This document shows, in pieces, positions 18,172 through 27,320 of a stretch of DNA of 64,000 bases. Every line of letters begins with the position of its first letter. Position 1 is the stretch's first letter. The stretch is from Agathobacter sp. (GTDB lineage Bacteria > Bacillota > Clostridia > Lachnospirales > Lachnospiraceae). Both the position numbers and the translations under genes were made by a program. A model generated the notes under the pieces. That model searched no databases. It was not told where the DNA came from and worked only from the letters and a program-made list of their open reading frames with translations. The stretch lies in contig JALEZW010000060.1 in assembly GCA_022772675.1 (NCBI GenBank), positions 1 through 64,000 on the forward strand, given 5' to 3'.

Positions 18172-19572
18172 ATGGCAAGATTAAAGGATGCAGCAGAGAG
18201 ACAGGCGTTTTCCTTTGCAATAGATGCAACACTTAAGAGCCTGAAGAAAGACAGGGTAAAGGGGCTTCTTAATATTGTAAATCTGACACAGAAGGTCATG
18301 GGAGATTATTTTGGCACAGAGGTCTATGATGTGGTCCGGGACATGATTAAGGATCCGGATAATAAATGGATGCATTATGTAAACCGGCTCCTGGATGAGA
18401 CCGATCCCCATGTGGCAAAAATGACGGCATTGAATCTTGGCTATCAGGCGGCCTTCGCCGGGACAAAGAAAATACGGAAAATGAGGGAGGTGCACGACTG
18501 CAGCATTCCCTGGCTGATCCTTATGGATCCCACCAGTGCCTGCAATCTGCACTGTACCGGCTGCTGGGCAGCAGAGTATGGACATAAACTAAACCTTACC
18601 TTTGAGGATATGGACAGTATTGTTACCCAGGGGAAAAAACTGGGAATTTATTTTTACATGATGACAGGCGGGGAACCGCTGGTGCGTAAGGCTGATATCA
18701 TCCGCCTTTGCGAGAAACATAACAACTGTGCTTTTCACTGTTATACCAACGGAACACTGGTGGATCAGAAACTCTGTGATGATATGAAGCGGGTGGGAAA
18801 TCTTTCCCTTTCTATTTCGCTGGAGGGCTTTGAAGAGGCAAACGATTTTCGCCGTGGTGAGGGTGTTTATCAGAAGGTATTAAATGCCATGGATCTGCTT
18901 CATGAGAATGGTATTATTTTTGGTAACAGCGTATGCTACACCAGTAAGAACATGGATGCAGTGACAAGTGATGAATTTTTTGATCTTTTAATTCAGCATG
19001 GAAGCCGTTTTGCATGGTATTTTCATTTAATGCCGGTGGGAATGAAGGCTTCTCCGGAACTGATGCCCACGAAGGAGCAGAGAGAATATATATACCACAG
19101 ACTGCGGGAAGTCCGGGGCTCCTCCGGAGGAAAAGAAATTTTTGTTATGGATTTCCAGAATGATGGGGAATATGTGGGAGGATGTATCGCCGGAGGCCGG
19201 AATTACTGTCATATCAATCCAAAGGGTGATGTGGAACCCTGCGTTTTTATCCATTATTCCGGGGCAAATATTCATGACAAGACGCTGCTGGAGTGCCTGA
19301 AACAGCCGTTGTTTATGGCATACCGTGATAATCAGCCCTTTAACGATAATATGTTAAGGCCATGTCCGATGCTGGAAAATCCGGAAATTTTGCAGAAAAT
19401 GGTAAAGGAGACCGGTGCACATTCCACAGATGTGGAGCAGGCAGAGCCGGTAGAGCATCTTTGCGGAAAATGTGTGGAGTATGCGAAAGCGTGGAAGGAG
19501 ACGGCTGACAGACTCTGGGCGGAACATCCCCATCAGATTAAGGGTTATACCAACTTTAAAAGGAAGCAGTAA
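18172..19572 (+). CDS. Radical SAM/SPASM domain protein
   Basis: A 466-aa protein. Residues ~1-105 are a helical N-terminal domain. The radical SAM core follows with CNLHCTGC (CxxxCxxC, ~123-130) and the SAM-binding MMTGGEPL. The C-terminal SPASM-type region has additional cysteines (CIAGGRNYCHINPKGDVEPC and later CPMLENP, CGKC) for auxiliary Fe-S clusters. GGGAGGAG upstream of ATG 18172 fixes the start. SPASM enzymes modify peptides or enzymes; no precursor peptide gene is seen next to it, so the substrate is unknown. Confidence 0.85.
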   Translation: MARLKDAAERQAFSFAIDATLKSLKKDRVKGLLNIVNLTQKVMGDYFGTEVYDVVRDMIKDPDNKWMHYVNRLLDETDPHVAKMTALNLGYQAAFAGTKKIRKMREVHDCSIPWLILMDPTSACNLHCTGCWAAEYGHKLNLTFEDMDSIVTQGKKLGIYFYMMTGGEPLVRKADIIRLCEKHNNCAFHCYTNGTLVDQKLCDDMKRVGNLSLSISLEGFEEANDFRRGEGVYQKVLNAMDLLHENGIIFGNSVCYTSKNMDAVTSDEFFDLLIQHGSRFAWYFHLMPVGMKASPELMPTKEQREYIYHRLREVRGSSGGKEIFVMDFQNDGEYVGGCIAGGRNYCHINPKGDVEPCVFIHYSGANIHDKTLLECLKQPLFMAYRDNQPFNDNMLRPCPMLENPEILQKMVKETGAHSTDVEQAEPVEHLCGKCVEYAKAWKETADRLWAEHPHQIKGYTNFKRKQ

Positions 19573-19603
19573 TGATTTAATATAATATTAAGATTCTAAT
19601 CAG

Positions 19604-19631
19604 CATTCCCGGTTTACAGACCGGGAATTTT
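19604..19631 (+). terminator. Terminator after the radical SAM gene
   Basis: The ATTCCCGGT / ACCGGGAAT hairpin (9-bp stem, 7-nt loop) is followed by TTTT. It lies directly before the start of the sulfatase gene and may act as an attenuator for it. Confidence 0.75.
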
Positions 19632-19632
19632 G

Positions 19633-21609
19633 ATGTATTGTAATGGCATGAAACCTAAATTGAAAATTTCACTGGAGTATGATAAAAAAAATAATATCAG
19701 ATCTGTGATTGTTGTGGCCCTTGCAGTGGCCATGTATGTAACGATTCACTTTTCTGTCTGGGCACTGGTTGCATATAGCCTTGCCTATTATCTGATCAAA
19801 AGCTTAAAGATTGAGGCTGATGAGAATTATTCGTGGCTTTGGACACTGCTTTTGCTGGCAACAGGGGCATGTCTATCCACTTTTTCCATTCAGTATATGC
19901 TTTTGGAACCGGAAGATTTTACGAAAACCACATACTTTATGCTCTTTTTGAATGTACTATGTTGTCTGATAGTATATCTTCTGGTGCAGATATTTACCAA
20001 TAATACCGGGCTGACCTGTATCATTTCCCATATTTTTCTGATATCCTTTGCCTTTGTCAATTATTTTGTATATCTGTTTCGTGGAAATGAATTTACATTT
20101 GCGGATATCCGCTCGATTGGAACTGGACTCAGTGTGGCGGGGAACTATCAGCTGCGGTTGAATGACAGAGGTGCCTATGTGATTTTTCTTGCGGCACTTT
20201 TTGCTGCCTTTGTCCGGAAATGGCAGGTGACATTTGAGAATAAAATCTGGATGCGGGTGATCACAGCAATGACTGCAGTGCTCTGCGGGCTGATTGTGGC
20301 CTGTAATGCCTATGATGTGAACACAGAGACATGGCAGCAGAAGGGAACCTACCGGAATGGTTATATCTTAAATTTTGTACTGGGAATCAGGGATAGTATT
20401 GTTACACCACCGGAAGATTATTCGGCTGCTGCAGTTGCCAGGCTGGAGAAAACCTATCAGTTGGATAAAAAAGAATACAGTAAAGTCAATGCGAATGTAG
20501 AAAATCCTACAATTATTGCAATTATGAATGAATCTTTCGCGGATCTGGGGGTGCTGGGAGATTTGCAGACTAATATACCGCTGACTCCCTTTATGGATTC
20601 CCTGCAGGAAAATACCACGAAGGGATATGCACTGTCCTCAGTATTCGGGGCAAAAACGCCGAACTCCGAGTGGGAATTTATGACAGGAAATTCCATGGCT
20701 TTTCTTCCGGCAGGATCTGTGGTATATCAACAGTATATCAGCGATAAGCCGGCTTCTATGGTGTCAGATTTAAAGGATATCGGCTACACCTGTGTTGCCA
20801 TGCATCCGTATTATGAGACCGGATGGAGCAGGAATCAGGTATATCCGCATCTCGGTTTTGATGAGATGTATTTTAATGATTATTTCGATCAGACCCAAAA
20901 ACTCAGGGAATACATAACGGATCAGGAATTGTATGATAAAATTATTGAACGTTATGAGAACCGGAAAAAGAATGAAAAGCTGTTTGTCATGGGAATTACC
21001 ATGCAGAATCATGGCGGATACACAGAAAGCTATGACAATTTTCCTGAAAGCTGCTACAAATTGGGGCATTCCTATACGGATGCAAACCAGTATCTCTCGC
21101 TGGTTCATGAGAGCGATAAGGCAGTAGAAAATCTGATTACCTACTTTTCCGGAGTGGATGATCCGGTGGAAATCATTTTTTTTGGTGACCACCAGCCCAG
21201 CCTTAACAGTAATTTCTATCCGATTCTGAACGGAAAAGGGCTTTCCGGACTGACGGAGGATGAACTGGAAAATCTCTATAAGGTTCCCTTTTTTATCTGG
21301 ACCAATTATGATACACCGGAGGAAACAGTGGATATTACCAGTCTGAACTTCCTTTCCACCATGGCATTGGAGCGGGCCGGGATTGAACTTCCTGCCTATC
21401 ATAAATTTCTGGCAGATATGATGGAACAGGTTCCGGCAATCAATTCCAGAGGATATTATTCAAAGAAAAAGGGAGGTTTCCTTCACATCAGTGAGGCAGA
21501 AGGAAAAGAGGCAGAATGGATCAGGCAATATCATATTTTACAGTATAACTCCATGTTTGACAGATTTAAGAGGAGTGACTTTTTTTTCCCCTGCCACCAG
21601 CAGGAATAA
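19633..21609 (+). CDS. LTA synthase-family membrane sulfatase
   Basis: A ~658-aa protein with about five membrane segments in the first ~225 residues, then an extracellular alkaline-phosphatase-like sulfatase domain. Metal and catalytic features are IIAIMNESFADL (Glu ligand), the Thr nucleophile in AKTPNSEWEF (~342) and the FFGDHQPS metal motif. Such enzymes transfer glycerol-phosphate or phosphoethanolamine to cell-envelope polymers at the outer membrane face. The start is uncertain: ATG 19633 has a weak GGGA inside the preceding hairpin, and an in-frame ATG at 19648 is also possible. Confidence 0.88.
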   Translation: MYCNGMKPKLKISLEYDKKNNIRSVIVVALAVAMYVTIHFSVWALVAYSLAYYLIKSLKIEADENYSWLWTLLLLATGACLSTFSIQYMLLEPEDFTKTTYFMLFLNVLCCLIVYLLVQIFTNNTGLTCIISHIFLISFAFVNYFVYLFRGNEFTFADIRSIGTGLSVAGNYQLRLNDRGAYVIFLAALFAAFVRKWQVTFENKIWMRVITAMTAVLCGLIVACNAYDVNTETWQQKGTYRNGYILNFVLGIRDSIVTPPEDYSAAAVARLEKTYQLDKKEYSKVNANVENPTIIAIMNESFADLGVLGDLQTNIPLTPFMDSLQENTTKGYALSSVFGAKTPNSEWEFMTGNSMAFLPAGSVVYQQYISDKPASMVSDLKDIGYTCVAMHPYYETGWSRNQVYPHLGFDEMYFNDYFDQTQKLREYITDQELYDKIIERYENRKKNEKLFVMGITMQNHGGYTESYDNFPESCYKLGHSYTDANQYLSLVHESDKAVENLITYFSGVDDPVEIIFFGDHQPSLNSNFYPILNGKGLSGLTEDELENLYKVPFFIWTNYDTPEETVDITSLNFLSTMALERAGIELPAYHKFLADMMEQVPAINSRGYYSKKKGGFLHISEAEGKEAEWIRQYHILQYNSMFDRFKRSDFFFPCHQQE

Positions 21610-21672
21610 CAGCTGCAAGGTTGTGGAAATAAGCAGGATAAACGGAAATTTCGAAGATAAAGGGTGAGAATA

Positions 21673-23895
21673 GTGAGACTGAGAGATTTATTAAATTACG
21701 ATAATATTGTGATACAGTGTCATGATAATCCGGATGCGGATACCATTGCATGTGGATTCGGTGTGTATCTGTATTTGAAATCCAAAGGAAAGGAAGCCAG
21801 ACTGGTTTATGGCGGACAGAACGTGATCAGAAAAAGTAATCTGGTCATGATGGTGCAGGAACTTCATATCCCTCTGGTTCATGTGGATTATCTGCGTAAA
21901 CCGGAACTTCTTGTGATGGTGGACTGCCAGTACCGCTCCGGAAATGCAGCAGTGTTTGAGGCGGATAATATTGCGGTCATCGATCATCACAGAATCAGCA
22001 GTGAACTTCCGGAGATGTCGGCAGTAAACAGTAAATTGGGAGCCTGCTCCACTTTAATCTGGAAGATGTTAAAGAGAGAAAATTTTAATGTTCAGGAAAA
22101 CAGGGAGCTGTCAACTGCGCTGTATTATGGACTGTATATGGACACGGGCAGTTTTACCGAGATTGTCCATCCTCTGGACAAGGATTTACGGGATGAAGCG
22201 CGTTTTGACCAGAAGATCATGCGGAAACTCAGAAATGCTAACATGTCACTGGACGAGCTGGGAATCGCAGGTGCAGCCCTTTTAAATACCGATTATCTGG
22301 AGGAATACCGGGCCGCTATCGTCAAGGTGGCACGCTGTGACCCGAATGTTCTTGGAATGATCAGTGATCTGGTACTTGAGGTGGATGCAGTAGATATCTG
22401 CGTGACTTTCAGTGTTCAGCCGGAAGGCGTGAAATATTCAGTCAGAAGCTGCGTCAAGGAAGTGAAAGCAAATGAGCTGGCATCTGAACTGTGCAAGGGA
22501 ATCGGATCCGGTGGCGGACATCTGGAAAAGGCAGGCGGACTGATCTCTATGGACCTGATGACAGAAGAGTACCTGCAGTTTTGTAAAGAGCACCATTTCA
22601 GGCCCCGTATGGAGTACGATGCAGAAGGAAGGAATGAACAGCCGGCCGCATCCGGAATCAAATCCGTGCTGGAACAGCGTCTGCGGATTTACATGGAGAA
22701 TACAGATATTATCTATTCTGATGAATGCCGGCTGGATATGCATAATGCCACCTGTTACTGCAGGCGCTCCGTCCCCTGGGGCTATGTGTGTTCCGCAGAT
22801 CTTTTTAAAGGGGATACACCGGTTAACGTTCGTACTATGAAGGGTGATCTGAAAACAGAGGCTGGGCTCAATATTGTATTCATTATCGGACCGAGAGGGG
22901 AACTGTTTTTCCGAAAGGAAGAAGAATTCCGGAAGGAATTCCGGGTATATCCGGACTGGAATTTTACTCTGCGGGAGACAGAATATGCTCCAACTATCAA
23001 AAATATGCATAATGGTCAGGTGATTGCCCTTATGGATACAGCCAGAGTCTGCGTGCCAAAGGGAAATCTGATCCTTCATGCGCGTCAGCTGGAACGAAAG
23101 GTAAAGCTGTTTCAGGATAAAGCGGCGGATCAGCCCTATACTCTGGGCAGACCGGGGGATTATCTGGTGGACAGCTGCGATGAGGTTAACGGAATCCGTA
23201 TTATCAAAAAAGAACTGTTTGAGGAAATTTACAGAGAAACCGGAAAGAAGGAGAAGCAAAAGAGCGTGATCTTTGATCTGGACGGAACACTTCTCTATAC
23301 CCTTGAGGATTTAAAGGAGGCCACCAATGCCGCCCTGGCTGCAAACGGTATGCCACTCTGCACATTGGATCAGGTGCGCCGCTATGTGGGAAACGGCGTC
23401 CGTATGTTAATGATCCGTGCTGTGCCGGGAGGCGAGAGTAACCCACTGTTTGAGAGGACTTTTTCGGATTTTAAGGAATATTACGGTCTGCACTGTCTTG
23501 ATCATACAAAGCCGTACCCGGATATCCTGCATCTTTTGCAGGAACTGAAGGAACGGGGAGTTAGGACAGCAATTGTATCCAATAAACTGGATTCGGCAGT
23601 CAGGGAACTGGATGAGCGGTTCTTTAAGGGATATACCACAGCCGCAATCGGTGAGATGGAAAATGTGGCGAGAAAACCGGCACCAGACATGGTGAATAAA
23701 GCACTGAAACTCCTTGACAGCAGCAGGGAGGAGGCTGTATATGTGGGTGACTCCGAGGTGGATATAAAGACTGCGGAAAACTCAGGGCTTTCCTGCATTT
23801 CCGTGACATGGGGATTCAGGGATATTTCATTCTTGAAAGAAAATGGAGCAAAAACTCTTATTCAAAGACCAATGGAACTCTTGTATCTGATTTAA
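21673..23895 (+). CDS. DHH phosphoesterase fused to a HAD phosphatase
   Basis: A 740-aa fusion. Residues ~1-300 form a DHH/DHHA1 unit with HDNPDADTIACG, VDCQYR, AVIDHHRIS, YMDTGSF and GSGGGHLEKAGG all intact, similar to NrnA/GdpP-type nucleotide phosphodiesterases. Residues ~315-530 are an unrecognised middle region containing PGDYLVDS. Residues ~535-740 are a phosphoglycolate-phosphatase-like HAD domain (FDLDGTLL, SNKLDSA, KPAPDM, VGDSEVDI). GTG 21673 has AAAGGGTGAG upstream and is preferred over GTG 21664. The two activities could act in sequence on a nucleotide, but the substrate is unknown. Confidence 0.85.
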   Translation: MRLRDLLNYDNIVIQCHDNPDADTIACGFGVYLYLKSKGKEARLVYGGQNVIRKSNLVMMVQELHIPLVHVDYLRKPELLVMVDCQYRSGNAAVFEADNIAVIDHHRISSELPEMSAVNSKLGACSTLIWKMLKRENFNVQENRELSTALYYGLYMDTGSFTEIVHPLDKDLRDEARFDQKIMRKLRNANMSLDELGIAGAALLNTDYLEEYRAAIVKVARCDPNVLGMISDLVLEVDAVDICVTFSVQPEGVKYSVRSCVKEVKANELASELCKGIGSGGGHLEKAGGLISMDLMTEEYLQFCKEHHFRPRMEYDAEGRNEQPAASGIKSVLEQRLRIYMENTDIIYSDECRLDMHNATCYCRRSVPWGYVCSADLFKGDTPVNVRTMKGDLKTEAGLNIVFIIGPRGELFFRKEEEFRKEFRVYPDWNFTLRETEYAPTIKNMHNGQVIALMDTARVCVPKGNLILHARQLERKVKLFQDKAADQPYTLGRPGDYLVDSCDEVNGIRIIKKELFEEIYRETGKKEKQKSVIFDLDGTLLYTLEDLKEATNAALAANGMPLCTLDQVRRYVGNGVRMLMIRAVPGGESNPLFERTFSDFKEYYGLHCLDHTKPYPDILHLLQELKERGVRTAIVSNKLDSAVRELDERFFKGYTTAAIGEMENVARKPAPDMVNKALKLLDSSREEAVYVGDSEVDIKTAENSGLSCISVTWGFRDISFLKENGAKTLIQRPMELLYLI

Positions 23896-24010
23896 ATTTC
23901 GTGTATCATATGTACTAAGAGTGTCTGTTCAGCCTGACGAGTTTTGGGATTTTGCGAATATGCAGGGCGGGGCTGGATAGTTAGAATTCAGAAAGGACAA
24001 CAGAAAAACC

Positions 24011-24880
24011 ATGGAAGGACGTATTTCGGGAACAACCGGTCTGCTTGCATTAATCGGCTCTCCGGTGGGACATTCCGGTTCTCCGGCAATGTACAATTAC
24101 AGTTTTGAAAAGCTCGGTCTGGATTACGCATATGTAGCTTTCGATGTGAAGGAAGATCAGGTAAAGGAAGCCCTGGATGCTGTGAAACTGTTTCATATGA
24201 GAGGCATCAATGTGACGATGCCGGATAAGACAGAGGCTGCAAAGTATGTGGATGAGCTGTCCCCTGCTGCAAAGATTATTGGGGCAGTGAACACAATCGT
24301 AAATGATGATGGAAAGCTCACCGGATATATTACGGATGGCGAGGGATTTGTCAATAACCTTAAGGACCACGGAATTGATATCCGCGGTAAAAAGATTACG
24401 GTAGCAGGCGGCGGCGGTGCGGCCACGGCAATCCAGGTCCAGTGTGCATTAGACGGAGCCAGAGAGATTACCATTTTTAATATCAAGGATGCATTTTTTG
24501 AGAGAACACTGAAAACGGCAGAAAAGATCCGTGCAGCTGTTCCGGACATTACCGTTAATGTCTATGACATTGCAGATACGGAGAAGATGACGGAGGAAAT
24601 TAAATCCAGCGATATTTTTGCCAATGCAACCATTGTGGGCATGAAACCCATGGATGATCAGAGTGTGGTCAAAGATTTAAGTGCCTTCTATCCGGGGCTT
24701 GTGGTCTGTGATGCGGTCTATAATCCCCAGGAGACAAAGCTGTTACGGGAGGCAAAGGAGGCAGGCTGCACCTGCATCGGCGGAAAGGGCATGCTTTTAT
24801 GGCAGGGCGTGGCTGCATTTAAGCTGTATACTGGAAAGGATATGCCGGTAGAGGAAGTAAAGGAGCAATTCTTTTCATGA
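24011..24880 (+). CDS. aroE: Shikimate dehydrogenase
   Basis: The 289-aa enzyme reduces 3-dehydroshikimate to shikimate with NADPH. Substrate site GSPVGHSGSPAMYN, catalytic Lys in NVTMPDK, Asp in YITDGEGF and nucleotide site GGGGAATAI are all present. The stop overlaps the aroK start (ATGA), so the two consecutive shikimate steps are translationally coupled. Confidence 0.95.
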   Translation: MEGRISGTTGLLALIGSPVGHSGSPAMYNYSFEKLGLDYAYVAFDVKEDQVKEALDAVKLFHMRGINVTMPDKTEAAKYVDELSPAAKIIGAVNTIVNDDGKLTGYITDGEGFVNNLKDHGIDIRGKKITVAGGGGAATAIQVQCALDGAREITIFNIKDAFFERTLKTAEKIRAAVPDITVNVYDIADTEKMTEEIKSSDIFANATIVGMKPMDDQSVVKDLSAFYPGLVVCDAVYNPQETKLLREAKEAGCTCIGGKGMLLWQGVAAFKLYTGKDMPVEEVKEQFFS

Positions 24881-25395
24881 GTAAAATTGATTACAATATT
24901 TTTCTGATTGGGTTCATGGGTGCCGGAAAGAGTACCATTGCAAGAAGTCTGGTGCAGAAGCTTAATTTTCCACTCATTGAGATGGACGAGCGGATTGTAA
25001 AAGAGCAGGGCATGCCTATCAGTGAGATTTTTGACCGATACGGAGAGGAGCATTTCCGGGATATTGAGAGTGAACTGGTAAAGACCATTGGAACCCTGGA
25101 GCCTTCTGTGGTTTCCTGTGGCGGAGGGACAGTGCTTCGGCCGGAAAATGTGGAAAATATGAAGAAAAGCGGCAAAATCGTATTTCTTACTGCAACTCCA
25201 CAGACCATTTATGAGCGTGTCAAAAACAGTAGTGACAGACCAATTTTAAACGGTCATATGAATGTTCCCTATATTGCAGAGCTGATGGAGAAAAGACGTC
25301 CGGTTTATGAAGGGGCTGCGGAACTTACAATTTCAACCGATGGAAAGTCAAGGGAAGAGATTGCAGATGAAATTATCCGTAGACTGGAGGAATAA
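24877..25395 (+). CDS. aroK: Shikimate kinase
   Basis: A 172-aa kinase that makes shikimate 3-phosphate. Walker A is GFMGAGKST, the substrate-binding Asp lies in EMDERI, the SCGGGT motif follows, and the LID region is NSSDRPIL. The gene starts 4 bp inside aroE and ends 3 bp before the next gene. Confidence 0.95.
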   Translation: MSKIDYNIFLIGFMGAGKSTIARSLVQKLNFPLIEMDERIVKEQGMPISEIFDRYGEEHFRDIESELVKTIGTLEPSVVSCGGGTVLRPENVENMKKSGKIVFLTATPQTIYERVKNSSDRPILNGHMNVPYIAELMEKRRPVYEGAAELTISTDGKSREEIADEIIRRLEE

Positions 25396-25398
25396 AGA

Positions 25399-26043
25399 AT
25401 GCGTTTTAACCTGGATAATCCGGTGTTTACAGCACTGGGGAAAGTAGTGGACTGCGCCTGGCTCAGCATTCTCTGGTTATTATGCTGCCTGCCGGTGGTT
25501 ACGATAGGGGTCTCTTCCACGGCAATGTATTATACGGTACATAAGGTAATTCGCGGAGGACGGGGATACGTATCAAGAACCTTTTTTACCGCCCTTAAAG
25601 ACAATTTCAAACAGGCAACACTTCCCTATCTGGTATGGCTCATTGCCATGGCTGTTTTAGTGTGTGATGCACTGATTACCAGAGAGGTTTTATTAACCGG
25701 CAGCAAGTTGGGAGCGTTTTTTTATCTGTTTCTGGTAATGCTTGTTGTGGTGATGATGTGGGGGTGTTATCTGTTTTCCTATACGGCAAGGTTTGCAAAT
25801 ACAGTTAAGGCAACGTTAAGAAATTCTTTTATTCTGGCAGTCAGACATCTGCCATGGTCGCTGCTCTTAATTGTAATTTCAGCAGCAGCTGCAGTTTTGA
25901 TCTGGCTGCTGCCGATTCTTACAATACTGATACCGACCACTGCCGTATTATTGTTTGACCTCATCCTTGAGCGGCTGTTCCGGAAATACATGACACCGGA
26001 GGATCTGGCAAGGGAAGAGGAACTGGATCATTTGGAAGAGTAG
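25399..26043 (+). CDS. DUF624/YesL-like membrane protein
   Basis: A 214-aa protein with about five membrane segments. The N-terminal pattern (LDNPVFTALGKVVDCAWLSILWLLCCLPVVT) is the hallmark of the YesL/DUF624 family. Members usually sit beside sugar ABC transporters; here none is present and the gene follows aroK by 3 bp. Function is unknown. Confidence 0.85.
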   Translation: MRFNLDNPVFTALGKVVDCAWLSILWLLCCLPVVTIGVSSTAMYYTVHKVIRGGRGYVSRTFFTALKDNFKQATLPYLVWLIAMAVLVCDALITREVLLTGSKLGAFFYLFLVMLVVVMMWGCYLFSYTARFANTVKATLRNSFILAVRHLPWSLLLIVISAAAAVLIWLLPILTILIPTTAVLLFDLILERLFRKYMTPEDLAREEELDHLEE

Positions 26044-26081
26044 AAATACTTAATATATAATAAAAACAGGAGGATAAATAA

Positions 26082-27251
26082 ATGAGTGTAACAATTTCTG
26101 ATGCAGTAAAGTACATAGGAGTCAATGATAAGACCATTGATCTCTTTGAGAGCCAGTACGTGGTTCCCCAGGGAGTTTCCTATAATTCGTATCTGATTCT
26201 TGACGAAAAGGTAGCCCTTATGGATACTGTGGATGCAAGAGGAACCGGTGAGTGGGAGCAGAACCTGCTTGCAGCATTAAATGGACGCAAGGTGGATTAT
26301 CTGGTGATTTCCCATCTGGAGCCGGACCATGCCGGAAGTATCAGCCGGGTGGTTGAACTGTTTCCGGATGTAACACTGGTAGGAAATGCAAAGACATTCA
26401 ATATGCTGCCGCAGTTTTTTGACATTCCGCTGGAGGGACATACCTTAACAGTGGCTGAAGGAGATACCTTATCTCTTGGAAGCCATACCTTAAGTTTCTA
26501 TATGGCACCGATGGTGCACTGGCCGGAGGTTATGGTGACCTACGAGAGCAGTGAGAAGATTCTCTTCTCCGCAGACGGATTTGGAAAATTCGGTTCCCTG
26601 GATTATGATGATCCGGAGGGATGGGCCTGCGAGGCAAGAAGATATTATTTTAATATTGTGGGAAAATACGGCGCTCCGGTGCAGGCACTTCTTAAGAAGG
26701 CAGCAGGCCTTGACATTCAGACTATCTGCCCGTTACATGGACCGGTACTGAATGAGAATCTGGAGTATTATATCAATATGTATGATACCTGGAGCAGCTA
26801 CAAGCCGGAAAATAAGGGTGTTTTGGTTGCCTATGCGTCCATCCACGGCAATACCGGAAAGGCGGCAGAAAAATTTGGGGAAATGCTTCGTGCAAAGGGC
26901 GTGGAGAAAGTCGTGGTAAGCGACCTGGCCCGGGAGGATATGGCAGAGGTTATCGAGGATGCATTCCGCTATGACCGCATGGTTCTTGCAGCAGCAAGCT
27001 ATGACGGAGGGGTGTTCCCATGCATGCAGGATTTTCTCCATCATTTACAGTCCAAGGGATATCAGAACCGTACCGTTGGTATCATTGAAAATGGTTCCTG
27101 GGGACCTACCGCAGGAAGAACCATGAAAGCCATTCTGGAGCCGATGAAGAATGTGACGATTGTAGAACCTATGGTAACGATTCGTTCCACCATGAAGGAA
27201 ACAGATCTGCCGGCAATGGAACAGCTGGCTGATGCAATTGCAAATGCGTAA
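26082..27251 (+). CDS. fprA: A-type flavoprotein / flavodiiron protein
   Basis: A 389-aa oxygen- or NO-reducing flavodiiron protein. The metallo-beta-lactamase-like domain (~1-250) has the diiron ligands HLEPDH (~77-82), HWPEVMV and PLHGPV. A flavodoxin domain (~255-389) has the FMN loop YASIHGNTGKAAE. It protects an anaerobe by reducing O2 to water using rubredoxin or ferredoxin electrons. The GGAGG ribosome binding site is clear. Confidence 0.95.
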   Translation: MSVTISDAVKYIGVNDKTIDLFESQYVVPQGVSYNSYLILDEKVALMDTVDARGTGEWEQNLLAALNGRKVDYLVISHLEPDHAGSISRVVELFPDVTLVGNAKTFNMLPQFFDIPLEGHTLTVAEGDTLSLGSHTLSFYMAPMVHWPEVMVTYESSEKILFSADGFGKFGSLDYDDPEGWACEARRYYFNIVGKYGAPVQALLKKAAGLDIQTICPLHGPVLNENLEYYINMYDTWSSYKPENKGVLVAYASIHGNTGKAAEKFGEMLRAKGVEKVVVSDLAREDMAEVIEDAFRYDRMVLAAASYDGGVFPCMQDFLHHLQSKGYQNRTVGIIENGSWGPTAGRTMKAILEPMKNVTIVEPMVTIRSTMKETDLPAMEQLADAIANA

Positions 27252-27272
27252 ATTTAAATAAGATTAAAGAAC

Positions 27273-27303
27273 AGGCGTATGCATTGTTTTAGCATACGCC
27301 TTA
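27273..27303 (+). terminator. Hairpin between fprA and the Pel-type locus
   Basis: Perfect 10-bp arms AGGCGTATGC / GCATACGCCT with a 9-nt loop; the T-run after it is poor. It lies 22 bp after the fprA stop, so it is probably its terminator, possibly leaky into the next operon. Confidence 0.6.
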
Positions 27304-27320
27304 CTGCTTTCGGGGAACTT

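Noticed and set aside
22438-23259. A 273-codon open frame on the minus strand inside the DHH-HAD gene
   Set aside because: It has no ribosome binding site, no recognisable domain and lies wholly opposite a well-supported gene.
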